From assembly GCA_024734555.1 (NCBI GenBank), contig JANPWX010019252.1, positions 62,001 through 126,000 of the forward strand: 64,000 bases of DNA. The letters run 5' to 3'. Shown here one piece after another: positions 53,270-64,000 of the stretch. Both the position numbers and the translations under genes were made by a program. Position 1 is the first letter of the stretch. Each line of letters begins with the position of its first letter. Source of the DNA: Trochalopteron elliotii (taxonomy: Eukaryota > Chordata > Aves > Passeriformes > Leiothrichidae). Below the pieces are notes generated by a model, which saw nothing but the letters and a program-made list of their open reading frames with translations, had not been told where the DNA came from and did not search any database.

Positions 53270-53720
53270 AGTGTGACATCTGTGAATGGCTTTCTAATTA
53301 CTCAAATAAATCAGCATGATTGGAAATTCTTGAGATTTTATTGGGAAGGAAATTTATAGTAATTAAACCAAATTAATTTTGGATTTCTGTTAATCCAAAG
53401 AAGGTTTTGGAAGCTTTGGGTTAAACCTGCATTTTTCCCCCGCAAGTTATGTGGGTGAAAGAATGAGAAATTAATTGATTTTGGACAATAAGATGATGAT
53501 AATAGGAGAATCTTTCAAATGAGCTTGCCATGCATCTTTCATCAATTGCAGAGTCTTTTCTGGCATCTAAAAATATCGTTCAGGGCTTTTACTAAAGATT
53601 CAAACAGACTGAAAGGAATCTTTTTTAATCAAAATAAAGAACCCTTTTTAATTACTCAGACTCCTTCACAGTTGGAGGTAATAATTGTCTTACGTTCTTA
53701 AGTAGTGCTGTTATTAGCCT
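53270..53720. promoter_or_regulatory. Candidate conserved noncoding block
   Basis: TAATTA-type cores recur (about 53299, 53360, 53471 and 53650), together with ATCAATTG and ATGATGATAATAG. The sequence is unique-looking and noncoding. Together with the other blocks it suggests a field of homeodomain-responsive elements, which needs comparative support. Confidence 0.3.
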
Positions 53721-55180
53721 GCCCTGGGGCTCTTCTATTTTCCAGAAGTTGGCATTGCTCTCTGTTGAATGCCAGGATAGAGCCTGCATCAGCTTAAATG
53801 TTTCTGTTTCTTCGATGCTGGGGGTGATGCAGGTTTTGCTCAGCCTCTCCCTTCAGTGCTGCCAGTCCCAAAATGACTGCATACACCAACAGGACCCAGT
53901 CCTAAACACCAAGGGATGGTAAACCCATGTTCTGCAGAAAAAGATGTTTTCAGGTCTGCCTGTAAGACCATCCTCTTTGTTTTTTCTTAAACGCTTTATA
54001 ATTTTGGGGTTTTTTTTTGGTTGGGATTTTCTTTTGGTTTGGGGTGGGCAGGTTTGTCATGTAAGTGCCAGTCAAGTGAACAAATACATTTTCTCTCTGT
54101 TTTTTGCTATGCATTTTAAACCTTTACTCCAAGAGTGATGGAGGGGGAAGGAGAGCATACAGGAAGTGCCATGTCCCTCCTCTGTGGCTCCACAGGTGGA
54201 GGTTTGCAGAAAGTTCTACAGGATTATCAGAATGGGAGTATGCATTTTTTTTTTTTGAGGGAAAACAGGATTTATGGGACCAGGGATTGCTGTTCTTCAT
54301 GAAGACCTCCTCAATGCCCTCTAGAAATCCAGCTGTTAATATCTGACATAAAATTAACTGCTCTGGGAAGAGTATTGCACACCCTGAGAAAGGATTTTGA
54401 ATATTTATGGAGATTTTTGTGTTTTCTTCACGTTCTTGGCCATGGACACTGCTTCTGGATCTATTTACTTTTAGTCAAAACACTTTTCAAGTGGATACTT
54501 CTGTTTTCTCTTGTTTTTGTGGCTACTTCCAATGCTGAGCAGCATTGTGTTTTCAATTGCAATTGATGTTAGTGAGAGTAGAATTAGCCAGAAAGACTTT
54601 CAACTTATCACACACCAGAACACAGGTGTAATATTGGTGGACTCAGATTCTGTCACTTCAGCAGCTGTAATCTTTTTATTCACCAGTATTCTTAATCAAG
54701 CACACTGTCCTTTTCCTCTGTAGGTGTAAAGGTGAAACAAAACAAGGCTCATCCCAAACTGCTGAGAGAAGAGGTTGGATGTAGAGTCCTGAGACCCAAG
54801 TTACCTCTTTCACCCTACCAGATGTTCAGTTCAGCCCATCCTGCCTCATTCAGCCTGCCTCCTTTACACTACCTCAAAATTACACAATACTTTTGGCTGG
54901 AAGGAACTCAGTGTGTTCAGTTGCTGTGAGAGGGGAAGAACACAAGCCCAGAAAAATAAGTAATTCACCACATATAGCAAGACTCATTGATTATAAGAAA
55001 GTCTACAGAGAGAGGGAAAGAAAAAGAAAGAAAGAAGAGCATGGAGATGCTTTCTCTGTGTCTGCAGAAGCCATGTGTTTTGGCCCAGTTATTCAGCAAG
55101 GGGGTGTGGAAAAGAGTGACTAAATCAGCTGCATCAGAACGTCTTCTGAGGGTGTGGCACCCGAGATGAGTTTGGTGGAG

Positions 55181-55227
55181 GGCCAATACCTTCAAATTAA
55201 GTGACTTGTAGGCCAATACCTTCAAAT
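55181..55227 (+). repeat. Short direct repeat, 17 bp, 30-bp spacing
   Basis: 'ggccaataccttcaaat' occurs exactly at 55181-55197 and 55211-55227, a small local duplication. Confidence 0.9.
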
Positions 55228-56566
55228 CATTGTTGACTGTCTTTGATAGGGCGCTGGTTGCCCTGACAGGATGAAATGGTGATGTTTCCATGCTTCACAT
55301 CAAAAGCTGAAGAAAGCCTTGTTCCATATTAGTGGAAATAAGAAACTGGTTTGGATATTTTGGTTTGGGAGACATCCTAAACGGGACGTACACCAGGAGC
55401 TGGTGTGACTGCTGCATTGCAAAGCCTTGGCACAGCCAAGCAAAGACCTTCCACTGAGGCAACTTTGTGGGCTTGAAATGCTTTCAGTAAATCAAGGCAA
55501 GGGTGAAAACACAGGAGGCAAAGAGTTAAGCTGCTTTCATGTTCCAGGTACTTTCCACTAAAGAAGCCCCATATCAGACTGCTGTATCTTTCTGAATGTG
55601 AGTTTAGACTGCTTTTGTGCTAATGCATTTATATTGTGATTGTGAAAAGCTTTTTTTAAAGAGGAAGATAAATCTTACCCAAATCTGATAATCATTTTTA
55701 AAATTCTCTGCTCTGAGATTTATGTTGGTTTTTCCCCCCGCCTCCCCCTGACTAAAAAAAAAAAAAAAAAAAAAAGGAAAAAAAGAAATAAAAAGGAAAA
55801 ACAACAACCCTACTGCATCAAAGACAGAAATAATGGCTTGTAAGTACTTAAAAGCTTATGGATAGGAAACTTAAAAAACTGGTCGGATTCAAACCAAATC
55901 CTATCAGATTTTCTTGGTTCTCATAAACCTTTAATCAGCTCCCATGGGGCATTTTTGCTAACCATAAAACATGTGATTAGAAGACACATGAACTACTGGA
56001 ATTACGACAGCGAGAGGGGCTTTGACTTTAGCCCGACTTAAGGATGCCAGGAGGGAACACACCACGCTGCCACCACGAGGAGCCAAAGTGGTGACAGGAC
56101 CCTCACTCACCCTGTCTCAGCCCTGGGAGGGGCTGTCAGAGCCTGGGAATCCTCCTGGATTGAGCGTTGGTGCTCTATTAGGTGCTGGCAGCCTACTGCT
56201 GTGAGTGGGCCATGGGAATGGGGTAGCCCATAAAGGAGAACAGCAGAGGGCTGGGATGGTTCCCATGGCAGGATGGAAAATGTGACACTTTTCACCAGCC
56301 CTTTCTATAGGATGATACCTGGCTAGCAAGTGGAAAGTGTGACCCAGGGTGGCATCCTGCCCCATCTGTGTCCAGCCTATGAGCTTGACCCAGCCTCTTT
56401 CCATCTCAGGGTTTTGTTGGTTTAAAACACCAGTTTCCTGGAGCATGAATTCCCTCATACAAGAAGGCTTTGGAGGGGAGTGTAATTTAATTGGGATCTC
56501 CGGGTGCTTTTGTCTGATTTATATCTGCTGGGGCACTGAAACAGAAAAGATTTTCAATTTGAATCT

Positions 56567-56675
56567 TAGAATCACAGGATGGTTTGGGTTGAAAGGATCT
56601 TAAAGCTCATTGCATTCCAAACACCCTCCCATGGGCAGGACACCTTCCACTAGAACAAGTTGCTCAAATTGGGCT
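56567..56675 (-). mobile_element. CR1 LINE 3' tail
   Basis: Antisense tail: 'tagaatcacaggatggtttg', 'ggttgaaaggatcttaaagc' and 'caccttccactagaacaagt'. Confidence 0.9.
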
Positions 56676-57776
56676 GCAAAAGGCTCCTTGGCCCCTTTAT
56701 GGGGGAAGACAAATATTTAAAAATTTATTTGTAAATAAATACATCCCATCTATCTGTAGGATAGAAGTAGACTGTAAATAGCATAGAAATCACCACTATG
56801 GCAAATATAACTTAGCATTCCTCTGAGTTAGGTGTTACTGATAAATGTGAGAAATTCTGTTTCTGTCATTCAAAAGCAGTCTTATTTGAAAAAAATCCCC
56901 AGGATCTAGAGATGAACAGGCCTTTTAAAGATATTAATATATAGGCTGAGTTGAATGTCCTTTCTTTTTAACCAGGTGAATATGCAAGGCTGGCATTTTA
57001 AAGGAGAAATAGTTTTAGTATGTCCAGACCTGAATTGGTCTGGTTGGGTAATTTCAGATTAGAGAAAACTGCTGATCTTTTAACTGACACCACTGCACAT
57101 TAAAAATCACCCCACAAAGCACATGTACTCTTTGTATGTGGATATCATAAAGATTCCACTTAAATAAAAAGAGACAACGTTATATCTCTGTTAGGATAAA
57201 GGCAAGCAACTTGAGTCTATTACTAAAACCTAACTTAACACAATCACTTGAGCACACCATGCGAAAATAATTCCAGGAATCCGGGATATGTGACACTATT
57301 TTACAAAGCTGCTGGGGGACTACACACATAACTTAGTTAATCTGCTCTGATCTTCCCCAAATTTTGCAGGAATTTTCTTGAGTGTATCTGGAAGGACTGT
57401 ATCAGTTCTTGGTACACCAGTTAATGCAACACTCTGCTGTAAGACAAATTTGCAATTCCTAATGCTGTAATGTCTGCAGGAGGATTATTGTGTGTTAATG
57501 TGATTGGACTGTATAGTGGCTGGAACAATATGGAAATGACAGAAGAGCCTGATGCTGTGAATTACAAAATACAGAATCACTAGTACAAGTGAACTCCTGG
57601 TAAAACATCAAAATCTACAGGTGCAAAAGAGAGGAAAGGTAAAACTGGAAACACAGGTTCATATCCAGAACAAGGTTCAGCTTAAAATCTTCCCTGTATT
57701 GGCTTCTGGGAGCTCTGTTTGGCCAGGTGGAAGGGGCTTTGTGGCCATCAACTGGCTCCAGTGGCCCTGAGAGGGG
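56676..57776. other. Intergenic, nothing recognised
   Basis: AT-rich unique sequence with no open frame of note and no repeat family seen. Confidence 0.55.
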
Positions 57777-57928
57777 GTGGACACCCCACCCCTGGAAAAA
57801 TTCAAAATCAAGTGGATGGGGCATGGAGCAACCTGCTCTAGTGGAAGATGGATGGGGGCAAGTGGAAGAGGGCTGGAACTAAATGACCTTTAAGGTTCCC
57901 TTCCACCCCAAACCATTCCATGATTCTG
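57777..57928 (+). mobile_element. CR1 LINE 3' fragment
   Basis: Sense CR1 3' end: 'ggtggacaccccacccctgg', 'gatggggcatggagcaacct', 'ggaactaaatgacctttaag' and 'aaccattccatgattctggg'. An insertion of about 20 bases interrupts the usual 'gtggaaggtgtccctgcc' block. Confidence 0.88.
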
Positions 57929-58829
57929 GGGGACAGGCAGAGTTTGGGAGGTGCTGAGACCCTTCCTGTCATGGGACTCTTTGAGGTCCTGGGTCTGAGA
58001 CCCTCTTGAGTGAAAGGTGGCACAGCAATCTAAAGAACATCCCTTTGCTCTGGGCCACCCATTGTGCATGCCAAGAGACATGGGGCTGCCCCTCACCAGC
58101 CCCTCACCCCTGTGGCCCTGCTTTCACCGTGGGGACTTGGGGTATCAACCTGAGCAGGTTGCAAGGGGTCACTTCTCAGCCTTCTCTTCTTTTATTTTTT
58201 TTCATCTGGTTTTACAGGCCTTTCCTTGTAGTGCTGATCTCTTGTCACTGCACAGGAACTATCTGAGGAGATAGAAGTAGTGGCCATTTGTTCACCATCC
58301 AGGTCACAGGAGAATGTGCCATTCCCTGTTCAGGGTGAGTGACTGCCTTCAACCTGGCATCTCTTTGGAGAGCTGCTTGGGCATGGTCCCAAATATCCAG
58401 GCAGGTAAGAGTGGAGCTGAAGTGCTGGCATCCTCTGTAGGCATGCTGTGTCCAGGCTGGAGCAGCACCATCTGAGAAGTCTCCATGGATCTTTCTGGAA
58501 AAGTTCTGTGTCAGCATGTCCTGCTCTTCCTAAGGCACAGGAAATTTGGGGGCTGCTCAGAAAATGCAGCCCAGTTCTACAAGAGCCTCCCAGGTAAGAA
58601 ACATATCCTCCATTGGAACCCTAGAATAAAAGTGCTTATACATTTTCTGGGAAACTGGGGGCAAAAAAGACCCATTTCAATGCATTTCCATGCAGCCACA
58701 TGGAAATACTTAGGTCACTTGGACTGGAGTCTTCAACACGCAATGACTTTTAACAGGCAACATCTGACAGTACCAAAGCCCTTTGCAGCCCTGGGTGAAA
58801 TTATGATAACAAGAGAAAAAAGCTATTAC

Positions 58830-59010
58830 TGCCACCATGCTTTCATTATGCAAATGATATTAAGATAGGCTGTGCAGATCGCCTGTGGCTATGCTATAAT
58901 CTCCATGCAGTGATTATAATGTGTCAAACTTAGTCATTTTGATTATGACATGTTAATTACATGCCATCCTCATGCAGACATGAATATTACTCGCAGTCAA
59001 ACAAAACACA
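58830..59010. promoter_or_regulatory. Candidate conserved noncoding block with octamer site
   Basis: An exact POU octamer ATGCAAAT lies at 58848-58855, TAATTA at 58954-58959, and GATTAT/ATTATG cores in between. The sequence is unique-looking with no repeat. Octamer plus TAATTA within about 110 bases is a common arrangement in neural enhancers. Function is inference. Confidence 0.35.
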
Positions 59011-60689
59011 AATTGGGGGCATTGTTTTTTTGTTGTTGTTGTTGTTTCGTCTTTTTTTTTATTATTTTTAAATTTTTTTTTAGTTCTTGTGTTTGCTGGA
59101 AATTTTGATGATTAAATGGATTAAAAGATAAAGAGATATGTAACATTGTAAACTCATTAAACATTGGCCAAGCCACTCTTGACTGCCTGGGTGGAGTGGG
59201 GGGCTTCTATCACAAAAAGAGTCTGCAGCTTTCTTATTGGGGTTTTTCTCTGTCCCAGTAGGGTCGGTGTTTAAAAAAGTATGTATTTTATAAACAGAGC
59301 TGTGTGGGGTTGAAGAACAATTGGTGTTTTAATTTTTCATGGGGTTTGTAAGAAGAGGGTGCAGATGTCCAGGGTACTCCCATTTCCACCATGGTGCAGG
59401 GTCCATGGGTCACCATACTGTGGATGCTTCCAATGATCATCCTCAGTTATCCTAATTTCAGAGGAATCTTCCTTTTTAATTAAATAACGTTCCAAAGTTT
59501 TCTGAGGACAAGCCCTTTTTTTTTTTCCTCTGACAGATCCTGTTTAATCCTCCTTGAGGAAGAACACTTTTTTTCTCTCTCTTATATTTTCCAGCAAAAA
59601 GCACGTTTTAAAATGTTGCTATTTTGAATGTAGCTCACTGTTAAAAAAAAATAGTTTCAGGGGAGATAGTTGAATAAAATATTCCCCCATGATGAAATAT
59701 GCCATTAAATATAGAAACAGATCAGATAGCAGATCTTCCCACCGAGATTCCCCTGGATGAGGTATCTGGGTAAGAGGCTGAATAACTGAGACACCTCAGT
59801 ACGTATGGAAGGGAAGAAAAAAAGAAAAGGCACCTCACGAGGGAACAACACTTAACTAGACTTATAAATAGCTGGGATTGCAACTTGCCTGATTAATTTG
59901 GGGAAATAAACCTCACTGAAAGCTTTTTGCAAATTCATCAGATTTCCTTTACTTTAGCCCTCGCTAATGTTTAAAAATAAAATATTGACATCAAAGCTAA
60001 GGCTTTGGTTTAGGTAATTAAATGCTTTAAGTTACTGGTTCATTAAGAGGCATCTCTCCTAGTACTGTTTCCACTGAGTTTAAAAAAAAGAAGAAAAAGA
60101 AAAAAAGAGATGGTAGCAACCAAATAAAAATGTGCACAATGGACTATTTTTAGCTAAAATTTGTGTGATGGCAGGTGGGACAGAATTGAGAAGAGGGAAG
60201 GAACCAAAGGATATTGAAACATCAAGGGACAAGCTTAAAATTTAGAATTTCTTCACCCCCCAAATCGACTTCCATCTAAATTCCTTGGAGAAAAGTAAAA
60301 ATAAAACTGGTTCTTTTTGGAGGGACCAAAATCACTTGAGAGATCTGTCATGGGTGTGATGAGCACAGCAGGGCTGGTCTTGATTTTGGATGCATTTTGG
60401 AGCATCTGCAGTGTAGATTGTGATCAATTACTGTGATCAATAATTTTCAACTTCATGCCTTAGTCACCATTTTGGCAGCTCCGAGGTGAGTTGGCTCTTT
60501 GCTTTTTTTAAAGTGCAAAATAAATTTTAAATAAAACAAAATACATCCCCCTAAACATTGTGCTTTTACAGAGGGACATTTCAAGGCAAGTTTTACACAG
60601 GTTCTGCCCAGAGGGAAATTAAACTCTACATGTAAATGGAGATTACACACAAAGGAATCTATTACTTTCAATATTTCTCAGCAGGAGGG

Positions 60690-61480
60690 TTCAGAGTTAT
60701 TTAAATAAGTTTAGATATTAAACCTAAAGTAGCCATTAAAGGAATGTGCATTTGTTTGCCTAGTTTTTATAGAAATCTTTTTTCCTTTTCCAGCTGACTG
60801 AAAAATCCATTGCTTGCATGATGGTGAATATTTTTAATGCATAAAAAAAAATCAAAGAACTTTCAACATGACACTTCCTTTGAATTTTTAAGCACCAAAT
60901 TACAGAATACTTATTATAGTAAAATGTCTTCTTTAGGAGAGATTAAACTGCAAACATTTTCTTTACTTTTTTTTCGCTTTTTCCATCTATTCTTTAGAAG
61001 AGAGCTAATATAAACACTGACATTAAACCATATTGGCTATGTAAGGCACTTTGATTGTCATTGAGATTATTTTAAAAGTTATTTAGGTCCCCACGTTACA
61101 TCTTTGCAACTGCATGGAAAATGTTTCACCATGTTTCTCTTTGCAATATTTCTTTGGGGATTCATAAATATTGATTGTACCGTAAAAAATTGATGGAATC
61201 TTGAAACAGACTGCAGTCTTGGTAGCTGGGGAATTTACTCAATTTTTCTCAATAGCTGCAGTCTATAAAAAGAGGAGATTTTGCAAATTGTTTCTCACCT
61301 TGTCTTTTTAGTATTTAATAGCTCTCAATTCTGTAGCCTCCTGAACCATGCACCGGGTGCGTTTTCCATCAAAGCTGTATCAGGCCTATTCAAAGGGAAT
61401 TAAAAGGAGAGGTGTGACCAAGGGGTTAAACTGCCTTCACGGCTGGCAAGCCTAACTTTCGTTACTGGTGGCAGTGTAGA
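60690..61480. promoter_or_regulatory. Candidate conserved noncoding block
   Basis: About 800 bases of repeat-poor AT-rich sequence with many TTTAAT, CATAAAT and TAATATAAA cores and few CpG. No mobile element is recognised. Listed on texture alone. Confidence 0.3.
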
Positions 61481-62683
61481 GCCATCCTACTGCTCCTTCT
61501 GCTAAAACTTCTGTTTAAAAAAAAAAAAAAAATCCTCCAATATTAATGGGTACATGCAGAAAAAACACAAAAACAAAAAAAGCCCCAAACAAATTATGCC
61601 CATCCCCCCCAACAAATAAAAACACCACGACCAAAAACCTTCCAGGAATTTCTTTTCGTTAAAAACAAACAAACAAAAAACCCTAAAAAAATAAGTATTT
61701 CCCTGGATGCCAAGGAATCCCTCAGCATCATATTATTAAGCACGGGATTTTCTTCTTTTGATGTGGAAGAGTTTGAGCCCCATTCACCCTGTATTAAGCA
61801 CAAAGAAGATGTCTTTGGCAAAGCCCTGGGATGGAACCTGTGCCTACACCCCAACATTCTTCACCCTGTCCCACTGTACCATATTCAGGCCATCTTTGCT
61901 GGATCTCCTTTGGCCAACACCTGGAATATTTTGGTGAATGTTGGGAGAGTTTGGTAAATGCTGTAAAAGCCACCAGTTTATTTCCCTCTTAAGCCTCTGG
62001 TGGGGCTTTCTGTGGTCTTCTGTGACTCATGGGCATTGTCAGTCTTGGAGGCAGCAATGACTTCTTGTTAGCTTGTTCCTGGGCTGTGCTGGGTGATGGT
62101 GATTCCTTCTTCCCAGCTGTAAATACAGACTTCCCTTTGGATTATTTTACTCTTCCAAGGAGAACATGGGCAGCAGCACTGGGCAGGTGGGACTGTGCAC
62201 AGGCAGCAGTACCTTTGCTTTGCTCTGCTCCCAGCTCAATTGATGAGTGTCCTATGAATAGACAGGAATAAAAGGGACAGGTCTCTGTAGCACTGGAAGG
62301 CTTTGCTTTCATTCAGTCAGGCTAGAAGCAGCCATAAGATTTTTTGCAAGGTGATGGCTGGGTGTACTGCTGACACTTTTTTCTGGAAAGCTGCTCTGAA
62401 GGTCTGCCTGGGTCAGATTTTTGTAAGGGTGCCAAAAAATAGGCTCAGTTCCAGGACCAGGAGCCATTCTGTCCTCCTCTTCTATCACTCCATTATGTCA
62501 AACCTGAGATCAGTGTGAGATCTGGAGAACTGATCACCAAAGGCAGAGAAAAAGATCACTGGTGAGTGGGCAAGAGTAGAGTAGAAATAACCAGCCCTTA
62601 TGTTGGAAAAAAAAAACTTAGAGAAGCATTTTCTGTGCATTTCTGTGCTGGAACTTCTGTCCTCATATATTTAATTTGGTTCC

Positions 62684-62738
62684 TATATATGATATATATA
62701 TATATATATCATATATATATATATATATAGATATATAT
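62684..62738. repeat. AT dinucleotide repeat with a perfect palindrome
   Basis: The stretch 62684-62717 is a perfect 34-bp palindrome made of (TA)n with a GATA...TATC pair. It continues as (AT)n to about 62738. Confidence 0.92.
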
Positions 62739-62786
62739 GTATGTATCTTATATTCTTATATCATATTTAAGAAACTGTCCTGCTGC

Positions 62787-63110
62787 TTGGAGAAAACAGT
62801 CCAGTTATTCTAGAAGATCATAAATGTCCCTTTTTTAAAAAGGCCTTGAGGTATCCACAGGGGTGATCTGCAATTCTGATGGTTCTGTCCACCAGAAATC
62901 TATCCAGGTGCTCAGAACAAAGGTCCTTTAGGTCTTTAAGAAGTCCATCAGGGATATCTGGAGAAAATACTGTGAGAAAACAGTCTAATTATTCAAGAAG
63001 AGCATAAAACTCTATATTTTTTTTTGTAAGCCTCCAGGGGTCCAGAAAATAAGATCCACAAGGTGGCCATGATGAGTCCATCTAGGTGTCCAGAAGAAAT
63101 AATCTTCTCA
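62787..63110 (+). repeat. Diverged tandem repeat, two units about 180 bp apart
   Basis: Unit 1 (about 62787-62930) and unit 2 (about 62970-63110) share 'gagaaaacagtc', an 'attattc/agttattc' block, 'agaaga(t/g)cataaa', an A/T-run, a 'cagggg' block, then 'atcta(t/g)...ggtg(c/t)(t/c)cagaa'. The units are well diverged, so this is either an old local duplication or two pieces of an unrecognised repeat family. Confidence 0.55.
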
Positions 63111-63730
63111 AAGACCAATGGATTTCCATGTACCTGGATTCCACCCCGCTGCTACCTACTGCATCAGACTTTGAGCCAGTGCAACAAAAAAAAAAAATTC
63201 CCCATCTGACAGTGGATGCTTTTCCTCTTGGCTTCAAAACTCACCTGCGTCAATTAGTGAGACCCGAAGAGATTTTGATACAATTATGCCAGGACATGTT
63301 CTGTAAAGAAAGAGGCCCTGCTAAAAGGGTTTCCTGCTCCTGGGGGCTCTTTGCTGCTGCTTTTGGAGTGCAACAGCCACTTACATTAACATTAATGGGG
63401 GCTCAGTGTGTGCAGGAGCTGCAGAAAAGGCCTGCAACAAAGCTGGGCCTATAGCAGTAATGGGCCATGAGGCCTGGTTTATGCACTCAGTACTTTAAGG
63501 TTTCATTCTCCCAAATTGGAATAGGAAACCCAAACTTAGCTGAGCTTAGATGAGCTGCTGTTGCCTTCAGCGTGGGCAGGGTTTGCAGTGGGACTGTAAT
63601 TATGAGGTTTTGTGCACCTTGTGGCCAGCATGCCATGGCTGGGCCCCGTTTGTGACCTCCCCATCTACTGCCCATCTCCTGCTGGCCTGGGACCTGAGGC
63701 ACAGTCTCTTTGAAAAGCCATAAGATGAAC

Positions 63731-63820
63731 CCCAGAATGGTCTGGATTGGAAGGGACCTTAAAGCTCGTGTCATTCCAAGCCCCTGTCCCATGAGCAGGG
63801 TCACCTTCTGCTGGATCCTG
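63731..63820 (-). mobile_element. CR1 LINE 3' tail
   Basis: Antisense tail: 'cccagaatggtctggattgg', 'aagggaccttaaagctcgtg' and 'cccatgagcagggtcacctt'. Confidence 0.88.
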
Positions 63821-64000
63821 AGCAATACACAGAAATGTCTTCACAGGAACTTGTGACATTAAATCTGCTCAGTCTATGCCCCTTTAAAACAACAGAAGAA
63901 GCTGAAAGTCTGAAATTTAAGGCCAGGGGTTTAATATAATCAAGAAGTGAAGGTGCAATGTTAGTGAAGGTGGGACAAGAGGGAGGAGATATTGCTGCAG

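Larger units (their letters stand above)
48706..56566. other. Intergenic, candidate regulatory blocks, no gene
   Basis: No gene, RNA or clear mobile element is seen in these 7.9 kb. A (TTA)n repeat lies at 49527-49541. A/T homopolymers lie at 54247-54257 and 55756-55777. Two blocks of regulatory texture are listed separately. The number of open frames above 60 codons is what chance predicts. Confidence 0.55.
57929..63730. other. Intergenic, AT-rich, regulatory texture, no gene
   Basis: Much of 58840-61480 is repeat-poor AT-rich sequence. It includes (GTT)n at 59027-59046, purine-only runs near 60086-60109, and an A-rich block at 61513-61700. No coding exon or RNA gene is supported. Confidence 0.55.

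Noticed and set aside
55015..55042. Purine-only run resembling a retroposon tail
   Set aside because: No element body precedes it on either strand; it is simple sequence.
63086..63454. 122-codon + strand open frame near the window end
   Set aside because: It contains a poly-Lys run from an A tract and no family motif; it starts within the diverged tandem repeat. It may overlap regulatory DNA but is not supported as a gene.

Overview
This window looks like bird nuclear DNA. About 20 copies or pieces of CR1-type LINE 3' ends lie on both strands, many ending in the ATTCTGTG-type tail. There are LTR elements of kinds I associate with birds, probably songbirds, and the single gene is spliced, with canonical GT/AG introns. 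No bacterial genes, operons or CRISPR arrays are present.

The only protein-coding gene I can support is the 3' part of SMAD2 on the + strand: five coding exons at 757-810, 1861-2073, 3809-3946, 4104-4248 and 8705-8828. Joined, they stay in frame and encode residues 244-467 in human SMAD2 numbering. That covers the last linker segment with three Ser-Pro phosphosites, the whole MH2 domain and the C-terminal Ser-Ser-Met-Ser receptor-kinase site. The earlier exons lie upstream of the window. The stop codon is at 8826-8828. The 3' UTR follows and probably reaches at least a polyadenylation signal at 10698-10703. The last intron carries a degenerate solo LTR (about 7693-8676) whose edge stops only 28 bp before the final splice acceptor.

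From about 12.9 to 16.1 kb there is a broken, minus-strand endogenous retrovirus. It has an LTR, an 18-nt primer-binding site, a frameshifted gag-like region and a protease-like remnant with an Asp-Thr-Gly-Ala motif. A second LTR lies beside it. No polymerase or envelope region is present.

From about 16 kb to the end I find no credible gene. The region is a patchwork of CR1 fragments (concentrated at 24-48 kb), homopolymer and AT repeats, a local tandem duplication at 36.6-37.0 kb, and several repeat-poor blocks rich in TAATTA and related motifs that look like conserved noncoding or enhancer DNA. In vertebrates the interval 3' of SMAD2 leads towards SKOR2, and in chicken SMAD2 is Z-linked, so this is probably part of the SMAD2-SKOR2 gene desert on a bird Z chromosome. 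That placement comes from remembered synteny and is not shown by this sequence.

I did not find a previously undescribed protein system. The points most worth a second look are the LTR next to the last SMAD2 acceptor, the candidate regulatory blocks, the local duplications and the structure-forming repeats.
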